A stretch of 64,000 nucleotides of DNA from Roseiarcus sp963765375. Lineage in GTDB: Bacteria > Pseudomonadota > Alphaproteobacteria > Rhizobiales > Beijerinckiaceae. The position numbers were made by a program, and so were the translations under genes. The DNA lies in the NCBI GenBank assembly GCA_963765375.1, contig CAVXVZ010000005.1, positions 930,001 through 994,000 on the forward strand, in the 5' to 3' direction. A model generated the notes under the pieces. It was given only the letters and a program-made list of their open reading frames with translations, was not told where the DNA came from and ran no database searches. Shown in pieces: positions 52,139-61,314 of this stretch (position 1 is its first letter; every line of letters begins with the position of its first letter).

Positions 52139-52437
52139 CCTGATCTTCCGCAACTTTCCGCCACATCAAGCGATCGGGCGTCTCGCGATCGAGCGGAATA
52201 ATTGCGTTCGAGAAATTCGGATCCGGGAGTCATTCTCGAGCAAAATCCGCTGCGCTTCGTTCTTGAGAACCGGGTCGTCAGCCAAGCCTGTCCCTTGCGG
52301 CCACGAAGAGCAGTGGATTCGATTGGATCGGCGGGCCACTAAGCCGAGGACATCCCGTTGCCAAGCGCGCCGAGTTGCGCGAATGTGAGGCGCGCAGAGC
52401 CGCTTTCGTCGGCGGATTCTTTTCGGGATGGGACGCA

Positions 52438-53211
52438 ATGACGCCGGCGGGAGGTGATTTCGCGTCCATTGTTCGCCTCGAAGGCGTCCAGAAGTATTTC
52501 GGCGCCGTGCATGCGCTTCACGACATCGACATCGCCATCGGACGCAACGAGATCGTCGGACTCATCGGCGACAACGGCGCGGGCAAATCGACGCTGATCA
52601 AGGTCATGACCGGCGTGCTGGCGCCGACCTCGGGCAGGATTTTCATCCGCGAGCACGAAATTCAACCCGGGGAGTACTCGGTCCGGATGGCGCACGATCT
52701 GTCGATCGAAACGGTCTACCAGGACAAGTCGCTGGCCGAAAAGCAGCCTCTGTGGCGCAATTTCTTTGTCGGAAGGCAGATCACGAACCGGTTTGGCTTC
52801 ATCGACATCAAGCGCGAGAAAGAGGTCGCCCAGAAGATCCTGATCGACACCATCGGCTTCCGCGGCGTCGGCATCACCGTCGATTCGACGGTCGGCAATC
52901 TGTCGGGCGGCGAGCGGCAGGGCATCGCGATCGGCCGAGCCATGCATTACAACGCCGACCTGATCGTGCTCGACGAGCCGACCGCCGCGCTTGGCGTCGC
53001 CGAGGTGCGGAAAGTGGTCGAGTTCGTGCGCCGGATCAAGCAGTCCGGGCGAGCCTGCATCTATATTGAACATAATCTGGCGCACGTGCATGAAGTGGCG
53101 GATCGGCTGATTGTGCTGGACCGCGGGCGCGTCGTTTCCGAGATCGATCCGAAGGATATGACGGTGCCCGAGCTTACCGAATATCTGATTGCGTTACAGC
53201 ACAAGGCGTGA
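52438..53211 (+). CDS. Sugar ABC transporter ATP-binding protein (Frc/Rbs type)
   Basis: A 257-residue single-domain ATPase. Walker A GDNGAGKST (about 42-50), Q-loop ETVYQDKSL, signature NLSGGERQG, Walker B LIVLDEPTAAL, switch His in IYIEHNL. Most CUT2 ATPases are double-length; the single-domain form resembles FrcA. ATG 52438 is used; a longer TTG-started reading is unsupported. It is followed 15 bp later by the permease. Genomic context (araBAD downstream) suggests L-arabinose uptake. Confidence 0.85.
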   Translation: MTPAGGDFASIVRLEGVQKYFGAVHALHDIDIAIGRNEIVGLIGDNGAGKSTLIKVMTGVLAPTSGRIFIREHEIQPGEYSVRMAHDLSIETVYQDKSLAEKQPLWRNFFVGRQITNRFGFIDIKREKEVAQKILIDTIGFRGVGITVDSTVGNLSGGERQGIAIGRAMHYNADLIVLDEPTAALGVAEVRKVVEFVRRIKQSGRACIYIEHNLAHVHEVADRLIVLDRGRVVSEIDPKDMTVPELTEYLIALQHKA

Positions 53212-53226
53212 GGGGAGACGACACGA

Positions 53227-54300
53227 ATGGCTCAGCGGTCAGGCGGTTCGATCCTGCAGCGCTTCGAGGCTCTGCCGATCATCATCGTCTTCGTGCTCCT
53301 GCTCCTCTTCTTCATGTACAGGGCGCCCGAGGTTTTCCTTGCCCCTTACATTTACACCACCTTCCTCTCCACCTTGCCGCCGCTGATCCTTCTCGCCGCC
53401 GGGCTCACCTTTGTGATCGGCGCGGGGGAAATCGACCTCAGCTTTCCATCGATCATCGCCTTTTCCGGCTTCGTCTTTGCGGTTCTGTTCAAGGAATACG
53501 ACCTCGGCTGGATCGCGGTCGTCGCTGGCCTCGCCTCGGGGGTTTTGGTCGGGCTCCTCAACGGAATCATCATCGCCAAAATCGGGATTCCATCGTTCAT
53601 GACGACGCTCGGAACTCAATTCTTCTGGGCCGGAATGGCGACCGTGCTCTCGGGCGGCAAGTCCTACGCGCTGCGCGGCGCCGAAGAGAGTTCGGTGTGG
53701 CAATGGATTGTCGGGCGCCCGTTCGCGTCCGCATCGACGCCCTGGCTGCAGGAGCTTTCGATCCAGGGGCTATGGACCGCGATCATCGTCGGCTTCCTTT
53801 GGCTCATTCTCACCCGTCACCGGTTCGGCGAGCATGCCATGTTCATCGGCGATTCCAACGACGTGTCGCGCGTCGTCGGCATCGACGTCGATCGCGAGAA
53901 AATCAAGATCTTCACGCTGATGGGCTTTCTCGCCGCCTGCGCCGCGATCATCCTGACGCTCGAGAACAAGAACTTTTTCGGCAACCAGGGACAGGGCTAT
54001 CTGTTGACCGCGATTGCGTCCGTTCTGATCGGCGGCACTTCGATCTTCGGCGGCGAGGCGACCATCATCGGGACGGTGTTTGGCTGTTTCATCATCGGCA
54101 TGGTCGAGGCCGGCCTCGTCGCGGCGGGGCTCACCGGCGCATGGGTGAGGACCGTGCAGGGCCTCATCTTCCTGGTTTCGATTATCTTCTACATGTATGC
54201 GGACGAACCGCAGCGTCGCCAGGCGCTCTTCGCCAACTTGCGGTCGCTCGGCAGGCCGGGCGGCGTCCGCGCGACCGAAGAGGGAGGCGTTCGCCGATAA
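53227..54300 (+). CDS. Sugar ABC transporter permease (CUT2 family)
   Basis: A 357-residue inner-membrane protein with about 8-10 hydrophobic helices (first about 18-36: LPIIIVFVLLLLFFMYRAP). BPD_transp_2 family landmarks: LAAGLTFVIGAGEIDLSFPS near 60, VGLLNGIIIAKIGIPSFMTT, and GTSIFGGEATIIGTVFGCF near the end. It would form the channel for the sugar with the ATPase encoded upstream. Confidence 0.88.
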   Translation: MAQRSGGSILQRFEALPIIIVFVLLLLFFMYRAPEVFLAPYIYTTFLSTLPPLILLAAGLTFVIGAGEIDLSFPSIIAFSGFVFAVLFKEYDLGWIAVVAGLASGVLVGLLNGIIIAKIGIPSFMTTLGTQFFWAGMATVLSGGKSYALRGAEESSVWQWIVGRPFASASTPWLQELSIQGLWTAIIVGFLWLILTRHRFGEHAMFIGDSNDVSRVVGIDVDREKIKIFTLMGFLAACAAIILTLENKNFFGNQGQGYLLTAIASVLIGGTSIFGGEATIIGTVFGCFIIGMVEAGLVAAGLTGAWVRTVQGLIFLVSIIFYMYADEPQRRQALFANLRSLGRPGGVRATEEGGVRR

Positions 54301-54629
54301 GGCGGCCCGAGCGGGAATGGGCGATACCGAGATGGGCCTGGGCCCGCGAGGTTGCAGGGCAGGACGGAAGAGCGCGAAGAGCGCGGCCTCAAGTTGACCG
54401 ACGCTAAAATCATATTGTATTACTTATCGAACAAACGGTTCCATGGGATGAAATGCTCGTCCGAGTTTTCGCCGGCGGAGGGAGGGAGCGCTCGCGTCGC
54501 GCCTTTGTCGCCCGGCCGCGGTCCGGCGTTCGGCCGGAGGCTTGTCTTTCCGACTTGCACGAGCTTCGAAAATCGACGCGGACGATCGTCCGAAATGTCC
54601 ACCGATTCACCGACTTCCTGACAGGGAGG

Positions 54630-54649
54630 GGCGGCCGAATGAGGCCGCC
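54630..54649. terminator. Hairpin in front of the binding-protein gene
   Basis: GGCGGCC (54630-54636) and GGCCGCC (54643-54649) pair around a 6-nt loop, 23 bp before the start of the binding-protein gene. The whole 372-bp gap 54301-54672 has no gene. The hairpin may protect or limit the transcript so that binding protein and transporter are made in unequal amounts. Confidence 0.5.
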
Positions 54650-54672
54650 GGAATAAGCAAGGGAGAAACGAC

Positions 54673-55659
54673 ATGCGTTTGGCTCATTTTCTTCTGGCCG
54701 GAGTCGCCGCGGCCGGGCTAGCGACCGCGGCCGCTCCGGCTCTCGCCGATCCGATCGGCAAAGGTCTGGTGATGTACATGCAGATGGGCGGCAACCCCGG
54801 CGACGGCGCGACACTCGCCCGCCAGACGGGCGCCAAGGAAGCCGCCGAAGCGCTCGGCGTCGACCTCAAGTCGCAATTCTCGGCCTGGGCGCCCGAGACA
54901 ATGATCAACCAGTTCAAGGAGGCAATGGCGGCCAAGCCAAACTGCATCGAGATCATGGGCCACCCTGGCTCGACCGCCTTCCATGACCTCGTCAAGCAAG
55001 CCGTCGACGAAGGCATCGTCGTCACCTCGGGCAATTCGCCGCTGACCGAGCTGCAGAACGAGTTCGGGCCGAAGGGCTTCGGCTACGCCGGCGTCGACCT
55101 CTATGCTGGCGGCGCTCTGACCGCCAAGGCGATGCTGGCTCAGGGTCTCAAGTCAGGCGACGAAGCGATGGTCTATGGCGTATTCAGCCAGGCCGAACGC
55201 GGGCAGTCCGAGAAGGGCCTCGCCGACACGCTCGAGAAGGCCGGGCTCAAGGTGGACCGGCTCGAGATCACCCAGGAGGTCAACAGCGACACATCGCTCG
55301 GCGTCCCGGTGCTCGTCGCCTACATCCAGTCGCACCCGAACCTCAAGGCGATCGGAACGCAGCACGGCGGAGTGACCGGCATCATGGATGAGGTCTTGAA
55401 GAAGGCGGGCAAGAAACCGGGCGACGTCATTGTCGGCGGCATCGACCTCGCCCCTTCGACGATCAGCGGCCTCAAGTCCGGCGCCGTCAGCGCGACGCTC
55501 GACCAGCTGCTCTACATGCAGGGCTTCTTTCCGGTCGTGCAATGCGTGATGTCCGCAAAATACAAGATGCCGGGACTGTCGCTCAATACGGGCGCCGGCA
55601 CGGTCACGCCGAAGACGATCGACGCGCTGACCAAGCTGATCGACGCCGGCATCCGCTGA
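54673..55659 (+). CDS. Periplasmic sugar-binding protein (Peripla_BP_4 type)
   Basis: A 328-residue protein with AAGGGAG before the ATG. Signal peptide MRLAHFLLAGVAAAGLATAA, then APALA-DP cleavage at about 26. The mature protein has the two-lobed periplasmic fold: GLVMYMQMGGNPGDGATLAR, the hinge motif ITSGNSPL-like TSGNSPLTELQNEFG, GTQHGGVTGIMDEVLKKAG. It would deliver a pentose, most likely L-arabinose from context. The gene comes after the permease, separated by a hairpin-containing gap. Confidence 0.88.
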   Translation: MRLAHFLLAGVAAAGLATAAAPALADPIGKGLVMYMQMGGNPGDGATLARQTGAKEAAEALGVDLKSQFSAWAPETMINQFKEAMAAKPNCIEIMGHPGSTAFHDLVKQAVDEGIVVTSGNSPLTELQNEFGPKGFGYAGVDLYAGGALTAKAMLAQGLKSGDEAMVYGVFSQAERGQSEKGLADTLEKAGLKVDRLEITQEVNSDTSLGVPVLVAYIQSHPNLKAIGTQHGGVTGIMDEVLKKAGKKPGDVIVGGIDLAPSTISGLKSGAVSATLDQLLYMQGFFPVVQCVMSAKYKMPGLSLNTGAGTVTPKTIDALTKLIDAGIR

Positions 55660-55771
55660 GGCTGGCTGGTTCGTTCGCAAGGCCGCGCCGGCAAGGGATC
55701 GCGGACGCCGGATGGCGTCCGCGATAAGGGCGAGGGGCGGTCCGCAGAAACCTGGAGCCGCGTGAGCGCTG

Positions 55772-57433
55772 ATGTTCACCCTAGGCGTCGATTTCGGAAC
55801 CAATTCGGTGCGCGCGCTCATCGTGCGCTGTTCGGACGGCGCCGAATTCGGCAGCCGCGTGATCGACTATCCTTCGGGCGCGCAAGGGGTGCTGCTCGAT
55901 CCGAAGGACGGCCTGCTCGCGCGCCAGCACCCCGGCGACTATCTCTATGGCCTCGAGAAAAGCATTGCCGGCGCGTTCGCCGAAGCCGCGCGCGAGCCCG
56001 GTTTCGATCCATCGAAGGTCGCAGGCATCGGCCTCGACTCGACCGGCTCGAGCCCGATCCCCGTTGACGCGGAGAACCGCCCGCTGGCGCTGGGCGACAA
56101 ATGGAAAGCCGACCTCAACGCCCAGTGCTGGTTGTGGAAGGATCACACGAGCTGGCGCGAGGCCGCCAGGATCACCGAGATCTGCGCCAAGCTCCGGCCT
56201 CAGTACATCGCCAAGATCGGCGGGGTCTACTCGTCCGAATGGTTCTGGGCCAAGCTCTGGCATTGCCTCAACGTTGCTCCTCAGACATTCGAGGCCGCCT
56301 TCTCCTGGGTCGAGCTCGCCGACTGGGCGCCGTCCGTGCTCGCCGGCGTGGCCGACCCGCGACTGGTTAAGCGGGGAGTGTGCGCCGCCGGCCACAAGGC
56401 GCTCTACTCCGACGATTGGGGCGGCCTACCGGACAAGGAGTTCTTGACCGCGCTTGACCCGCGCCTCGCCGAACTTAGGGACCGGCTCTACGAAAAAGCC
56501 TACGACGCCACTGAGCCAGCTGGGCGGCTCAGCCCTGGGTGGGCGGCGAAGTTCGGGCTTCAGGCGGGGATTCCGATCGCGATCGGAGAGTTTGACGTTC
56601 ACTATGGCGCGATCGGCTGCGGCGTGCGCGAAGGCACGCTGGTCAAGGTGATCGGCACCTCGACTTGCGATTGCGCCGTCGTTTCAGCCGACCGACAAGT
56701 CGCCGACATCCCCGGCATCTGCGGCATCGTCAAAGGCGCGATCCTGCCAGGTTTCTTCGGCATCGAGGCAGGCCAGTCGGCGGTTGGCGACATATTCAAA
56801 TGGTGGGTCGAAGTGGTCCTGGGCGGCGACGCGGCCCTTCATGCCGACCTGACCGCCGAGGCGGCGAAGCAGCGCCCCGGCCAGGCCGGTCTTCTGGCCC
56901 TTGACTGGAACAACGGCAATCGGACCATTCTCGTCGACCAGAGGCTCACCGGCCTCATCCTCGGCCAGGACCTCTATACGACGCGGGCGGACATCTATCG
57001 CGCCTTGATCGAGGCGACCGCATTCGGGGCGCGCGCGATCATCGAGCGCATCCAGGAGTACGGCGTGCGTATCGACCGAGTTGTGTGCACGGGCGGCATC
57101 GCCGAGAAAAATCCGCTGCTCATGCAAATTTATGCCGACGTCACCGGCTGCGTCATGCAGGTCGCGGGCTCGAGCCAGGCCTGCGCTCTCGGCTCGGCGG
57201 TCGCCGCGGCGGTGCTGGCGGGCGCACATCCGGACTTCGCCGACGCGGAGGCGGCGATGACCTCCCTGAAGCCCGAGTCCTATCACCCGGTCGCCGGGAA
57301 TCGCGCCGTCTACGACGAGCTCTACGCCCTCTACCGCAAGCTGCACGATTCGTTCGGTGGGCTGACCAAATCCGCCGATCTGTCCGGGGTCATGAAGAGA
57401 CTCCTGGATATTAAATATGCCCAACGCGCATGA
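55772..57433 (+). CDS. araB: L-ribulokinase
   Basis: A 553-residue FGGY-family kinase. N-terminal LGVDFGTNSVRALIV phosphate loop, catalytic region GIGLDSTGSSPIPVD, substrate segment WLWKDHTSWREA, GGVYSSEWFWAKLWH, and the C-terminal ATP motif VVCTGGIAEKNPLLMQIYAD. Phosphorylates L-ribulose. Length matches AraB. Followed by araA and araD in the same direction, so the three form the arabinose-degradation part of the locus. Confidence 0.93.
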   Translation: MFTLGVDFGTNSVRALIVRCSDGAEFGSRVIDYPSGAQGVLLDPKDGLLARQHPGDYLYGLEKSIAGAFAEAAREPGFDPSKVAGIGLDSTGSSPIPVDAENRPLALGDKWKADLNAQCWLWKDHTSWREAARITEICAKLRPQYIAKIGGVYSSEWFWAKLWHCLNVAPQTFEAAFSWVELADWAPSVLAGVADPRLVKRGVCAAGHKALYSDDWGGLPDKEFLTALDPRLAELRDRLYEKAYDATEPAGRLSPGWAAKFGLQAGIPIAIGEFDVHYGAIGCGVREGTLVKVIGTSTCDCAVVSADRQVADIPGICGIVKGAILPGFFGIEAGQSAVGDIFKWWVEVVLGGDAALHADLTAEAAKQRPGQAGLLALDWNNGNRTILVDQRLTGLILGQDLYTTRADIYRALIEATAFGARAIIERIQEYGVRIDRVVCTGGIAEKNPLLMQIYADVTGCVMQVAGSSQACALGSAVAAAVLAGAHPDFADAEAAMTSLKPESYHPVAGNRAVYDELYALYRKLHDSFGGLTKSADLSGVMKRLLDIKYAQRA

Positions 57434-57521
57434 CTTTGCGTTCGCACGAATGACGCCCGGCTTTGCCCGCCGGAGACGCGCCCCGTAAGATGTTGCGTCA
57501 ACCCGGAAAACCGAAACGTCC

Positions 57522-59030
57522 ATGATCAATCTCGCCACTCCTGAAGTCTGGCTCGTTTGCGGCTCTCAGCATCTTTACGGTCCTGGCCCGCTTGAGCAGG
57601 TCGCGGCGCATGGGCGGGAGATCGCGGGCGTACTCGCCGATTCGCCGAAGCTGCCGCTGAAGACCGCCTTCAAGGCGTTGCTGACAACGCCGGACGAAAT
57701 CGCGAAGCTTTGCCTCGACGCAAATTCCGACCCGGGCTGCGCCGGCCTGATCCTTTGGATGCACACGTTCTCGCCGTCGAAAATGTGGGTGCGTGGGCTC
57801 AACACGCTCAAGAAGCCGTTCGTCCACCTCCACACCCAGTTCAATCGCGACCTCCCATGGGACGCGATCGACATGGACTTCATGAACCTGAACCAGTCCG
57901 CGCACGGCGACCGGGAGGCGGGCTTCATCCACACCCGCATGCGTCTGCCGCGCAAAGTCGTCGTCGGCCATTGGTCCGATCCGGAAGTGCAGGACCGCAT
58001 CGGCGCCTGGATGCGCGCGGCGCGCGCCTGGCACGATTGGCAGGGAGCGAAATTTTGTCGCTTCGGCGACAACATGCGTCAGGTGGCGGTCACCGAGGGC
58101 GACAAGGTTGCAGCCGAAATGAAATTCGGCTTCTCGACCAACGGCTACGGCGTCGGCGACCTTGCCGCCGAGGTGAACGCCGTCTCCGACGCGAAGGCCA
58201 AGGCCCTGGCCGGCGAATACGAGAAAAAATATGCCGTCGCTCCTGAACTGCGCAAGGCGGGCGGCAGCCACGAATCGCTGCTTTATAGCGCGCGGCTCGA
58301 ATTGGGCTTGCGCGCCTTTCTGGAAGGCGGCGGCTTCAACGGCTTCACAACGACGTTCGAGGACTTGCACGGACTGCGACAGCTTCCGGGCCTGGGGCCG
58401 CAACGCCTGATGGCCGAGGGCTACGGCTTCGCGGGCGAGGGCGACTGGAAGACCGCCGCTCTGGTGCGCGCAATGAAGGTCATGGGCGAGGGCATGCCCG
58501 GGGGAACTTCGTTCATGGAGGACTACACCTATCATCTGGCGCCGGGCGGGCATCAGGTTCTCGGCGCGCATATGCTCGAGATCTGCGAATCCATCGCCGC
58601 TGGCAAGCCCAAGCTTGAGATTCATCCGCTTTCGATCGGCGGCAAGGAAGATCCGGTTCGCCTGGTTTTTGATGCGGCGAAGGGCCCTGCGCTCAACGCA
58701 AGCCTGATCGACCTGGGCGCCCGGTTTCGCCTACTGGTGAACGAGGTGACCGCGGTCGATCATCCCGCCTTGCCGAAGCTTCCGGTCGCTCGCGCCGTCT
58801 GGGAATGCAAGCCCGACTTCAAGACCGCGTGCGCCGCCTGGATTCTGGCCGGCGGCGCGCACCACACGGGATACAGCTACAGCGTGACCCGGGAGATGCT
58901 CGAGGATTTCGCCACCATCGCCGGAATCGAGATGGCGGTGATCGGCCCGGAAACTACTCTGGCGAACTTCAAGCAGGACCTGCGCAGCAACGACGTCTAC
59001 TATTACCTCGCGCAGGGATTCCGCGCCTGA
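57522..59030 (+). CDS. araA: L-arabinose isomerase
   Basis: A 502-residue enzyme converting L-arabinose to L-ribulose. It begins with the AraA fold EVWLVCGSQHLYGPGPLEQV; metal ligands are in GEGDWKTAALVRAMKVMG (Glu), GGTSFMEDYTYHL (Glu), GAHMLEICESIA (His) and GGAHHTGYSY (His). Length is standard. Start ATG 57522 is 88 bp after araB. Confidence 0.95.
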   Translation: MINLATPEVWLVCGSQHLYGPGPLEQVAAHGREIAGVLADSPKLPLKTAFKALLTTPDEIAKLCLDANSDPGCAGLILWMHTFSPSKMWVRGLNTLKKPFVHLHTQFNRDLPWDAIDMDFMNLNQSAHGDREAGFIHTRMRLPRKVVVGHWSDPEVQDRIGAWMRAARAWHDWQGAKFCRFGDNMRQVAVTEGDKVAAEMKFGFSTNGYGVGDLAAEVNAVSDAKAKALAGEYEKKYAVAPELRKAGGSHESLLYSARLELGLRAFLEGGGFNGFTTTFEDLHGLRQLPGLGPQRLMAEGYGFAGEGDWKTAALVRAMKVMGEGMPGGTSFMEDYTYHLAPGGHQVLGAHMLEICESIAAGKPKLEIHPLSIGGKEDPVRLVFDAAKGPALNASLIDLGARFRLLVNEVTAVDHPALPKLPVARAVWECKPDFKTACAAWILAGGAHHTGYSYSVTREMLEDFATIAGIEMAVIGPETTLANFKQDLRSNDVYYYLAQGFRA

Positions 59031-59045
59031 CGCCGGAACGAGGCG

Positions 59046-59744
59046 ATGTTCAAGGAACTGAGGCGTGAAGCGTATGAAGCCAATGTCGCCTTGCCGCGGC
59101 ACGGCCTCATCAATCTCACCTTCGGCAATGCGAGCGCAATCGATCGGGCGCGAGGCGCATTCGCGATCAAGCCCAGCGGGGTTGACTATTCAGCGCTGAC
59201 CCCAGACGATATGGTCGTCGTCGACCTCGAGGGAGGCAGGGTCGAAGGCCGGCTCAATCCGTCGTCAGACACGCCGACCCACCGCCGGCTGTTCCTCGCC
59301 TTTCCGGACATCCGCGGCGTCGTGCACACCCATTCGTCGCACGCGACCGCGTTCGCCCAGGCAGGCCGGCCGATTCCGATCTTCGGCACGACCCACGCGG
59401 ACTATTTCAACGGCGAGGTGCCCGTCACCCGCAAGATGACGGCGAGCGAGATCGCCGCGGACTATGAGTGGGAGACCGGCAAAGTCATTGTCGAGAAAAT
59501 GCAGGGGCTCGATCCCGCGGATTTTCCCGGCGTCCTCGTCAACCGGCACGCGCCATTTACCTGGGGGCCAAGCGTGGCGAAGGCGCTGGAAGCCGCCGTC
59601 GCCGTCGAATGCATCGCCCACATGGCGCTCATGTCGCTTCAACTGGCCCCGGACCTCGAACCGATCGAGCAAGAGCTTCTCGACAAGCACTTCAGGCGCA
59701 AGCACGGGGCCGGCGCCTATTACGGACAGAGTCCGGCTGGTTAG
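59046..59744 (+). CDS. araD: L-ribulose-5-phosphate 4-epimerase
   Basis: A 232-residue class II aldolase-fold epimerase making D-xylulose 5-phosphate. Motifs: NLTFGNASAIDR, AIKPSGVDYSALTPDDMVVV, the zinc His pair VVHTHSSHATAFAQ, GTTHADYFNG and a further His near NRHAPFTWG. Starts 15 bp after araA. It completes the pathway begun by AraA and AraB; the product enters the pentose phosphate pathway. Confidence 0.94.
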   Translation: MFKELRREAYEANVALPRHGLINLTFGNASAIDRARGAFAIKPSGVDYSALTPDDMVVVDLEGGRVEGRLNPSSDTPTHRRLFLAFPDIRGVVHTHSSHATAFAQAGRPIPIFGTTHADYFNGEVPVTRKMTASEIAADYEWETGKVIVEKMQGLDPADFPGVLVNRHAPFTWGPSVAKALEAAVAVECIAHMALMSLQLAPDLEPIEQELLDKHFRRKHGAGAYYGQSPAG

Positions 59745-59772
59745 AACGCCGGCGCCGGCCGGCGCAGTCCGA

Positions 59773-60216
59773 TTACCCTTGCAGCGAGATCACCATGCCG
59801 CTGAGGTCGAGCGAAAACATGAAGCCGACCTGTCGACCGCGCAGGCGGAGCACCACGCCATTTGCGTTCGAAAGCTGAGCCGCCGACCGGCCGCCAGCGA
59901 CCGAGAGGCCGGCGCCGACCGCCGAATAGACGCCGCCGATGTCAGCCGGGGTGCGCAGATGAGAAGCAGTGCCGACGAGGTCCGTGCCCGACGCGCCGAT
60001 TGTGGCGCCAGCGCTGATGCCGCCGATCGACAGCTGGTATTGCCTGCCCTGGAAGGTTAGGACGCCGCTCCCGCCGGAGGCGCCAAAAATAAAGCCGGCG
60101 CTGAGGATCCTGAGCGAAATCTGCCCGGTCGCCGCTTCCGCCGGCGCCAACATCGACCCGCTCGCCAGGGCGGCCGTCCCGGATATAATAAGGCTGCGAC
60201 GCGTTAGATTGTTCAT
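59773..60216 (-). CDS. Exported glycine-rich hypothetical protein
   Basis: A 147-residue protein with a signal peptide containing a twin-arginine-like start, LTRRSLIISGTAALASGSML, cleaved near AEA-AT. The mature 115 residues are Gly/Ser-rich beta-type: GFIFGASGGSGVLTFQGRQY, SIGGISAGATIGASG, YSAVGAGLSVAGG, VVLRLRGRQVGF. Similar small exported proteins occur in Rhizobiales without assigned function. Converges on araD. Confidence 0.65.
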   Translation of the reverse strand: MNNLTRRSLIISGTAALASGSMLAPAEAATGQISLRILSAGFIFGASGGSGVLTFQGRQYQLSIGGISAGATIGASGTDLVGTASHLRTPADIGGVYSAVGAGLSVAGGRSAAQLSNANGVVLRLRGRQVGFMFSLDLSGMVISLQG

Positions 60217-60330
60217 TTTGCTCTCCCCGACCCCGTTTGTGATCGCGAACCGTGTCGCGCCTGTAAACGGCGAAGCAATAGACCCCTCTCATGCCGGTTG
60301 ACAAGCCCAGGCCAAAGATCCGTCTCACGG

Positions 60331-61290
60331 TCAACGGCGGACCGCCTCCGCTGTCTTGCTCGCGTCAAGACGCCGCCTCAGATAATCGGCGGCCAGGATA
60401 GGCGGATAGCGGACCTGTTCTCCTTCTCGGACGCAGGACGCAACCGTCTCGACGAGCGCGTCCGGATTCGGGTCATAGAAAAAAGCAATCGAATGCCGCT
60501 CCCTGGCGCTCCGGTTGACGACACGGTGGGGAGTCGAGACATAAATGTCATTGGTCCATCGCATCAGGCAGTCGCCGATATTCACAATGAAAGCGCGCGG
60601 GACGACCGGCGCCTCGATCCACTCCCCGTCGCGGGCGCGAACCTCGAGTCCGCCGACGTCGTCGGTGGCGAGCAGCGTCAGGTTGCCGTAATCGGTGTGC
60701 GCGCCCGCGCCCGTCCGCGGCTCGGAGCCCTGGGGCGGCGCCGGATAGTGCAGGAGCCGCAGGGTCGCCATCGGGCGATCGAATTTATCGTCGAAGAAGT
60801 CGGGCTTAAGACCGAGGTCGCAGGCAAATGCGCGATGCAGCCGGGCGCCGAGCGCTGCGCAGGCGTCGTAGTAGGCGAGCAGAGTCTCGCGGAAATTCGG
60901 CAGGCTCGGCCACGCGTTCAGGGAGCGGAAGGGCTGCCCGGACAGAAGGTCCGGATCGTCCGGCGTAATCTCGAGACCGACGTTGAAAGCCTCCTTCATG
61001 TCGGGTCCCCGCCCTGGATCGAGCGCTTCGTGCAACATCCCGGAATAGCCTCGATTTCCGCCGATCTTCTCGATCGCCAGAGCCTGCCTTTCGGCCAGCG
61101 GCAGAGCGAAGAAGCGCCGGGACTGGTCGAACGCGCGAGCGATCAGATCCTCCTCGACGCCGTGGTTGACGACATAGAAAAAGCCGACGTCTCGGCAGGC
61201 GGCGCCGGCTTCGGCCCCAATTCTGGCCAGCGATGCCCGATCGCTCTCGCGCCACGATGAGAGATCGAGGATTGGCAATGTGCGCGGCAT
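60331..61290 (-). CDS. 2-oxoglutarate/Fe(II) oxygenase (isopenicillin-N-synthase-like)
   Basis: A 319-residue non-heme iron oxygenase. N-terminal DIOX_N domain (PILDLSSWRESDRASLARIG, CRDVGFFYVVNHGVEED), then the jelly roll with iron ligands HTD in GAGAHTDYGNLTLLA and His in VSTPHRVVNRS, and 2OG-binding Arg in RERHSIAFFYDP. Last gene of a four-gene minus-strand operon, 24 bp after the amidohydrolase. Substrate is probably related to that pathway but is not identifiable. Confidence 0.85.
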   Translation of the reverse strand: MPRTLPILDLSSWRESDRASLARIGAEAGAACRDVGFFYVVNHGVEEDLIARAFDQSRRFFALPLAERQALAIEKIGGNRGYSGMLHEALDPGRGPDMKEAFNVGLEITPDDPDLLSGQPFRSLNAWPSLPNFRETLLAYYDACAALGARLHRAFACDLGLKPDFFDDKFDRPMATLRLLHYPAPPQGSEPRTGAGAHTDYGNLTLLATDDVGGLEVRARDGEWIEAPVVPRAFIVNIGDCLMRWTNDIYVSTPHRVVNRSARERHSIAFFYDPNPDALVETVASCVREGEQVRYPPILAADYLRRRLDASKTAEAVRR

Positions 61291-61314
61291 GATCCGTCCT
61301 TAGACCACGACCGG

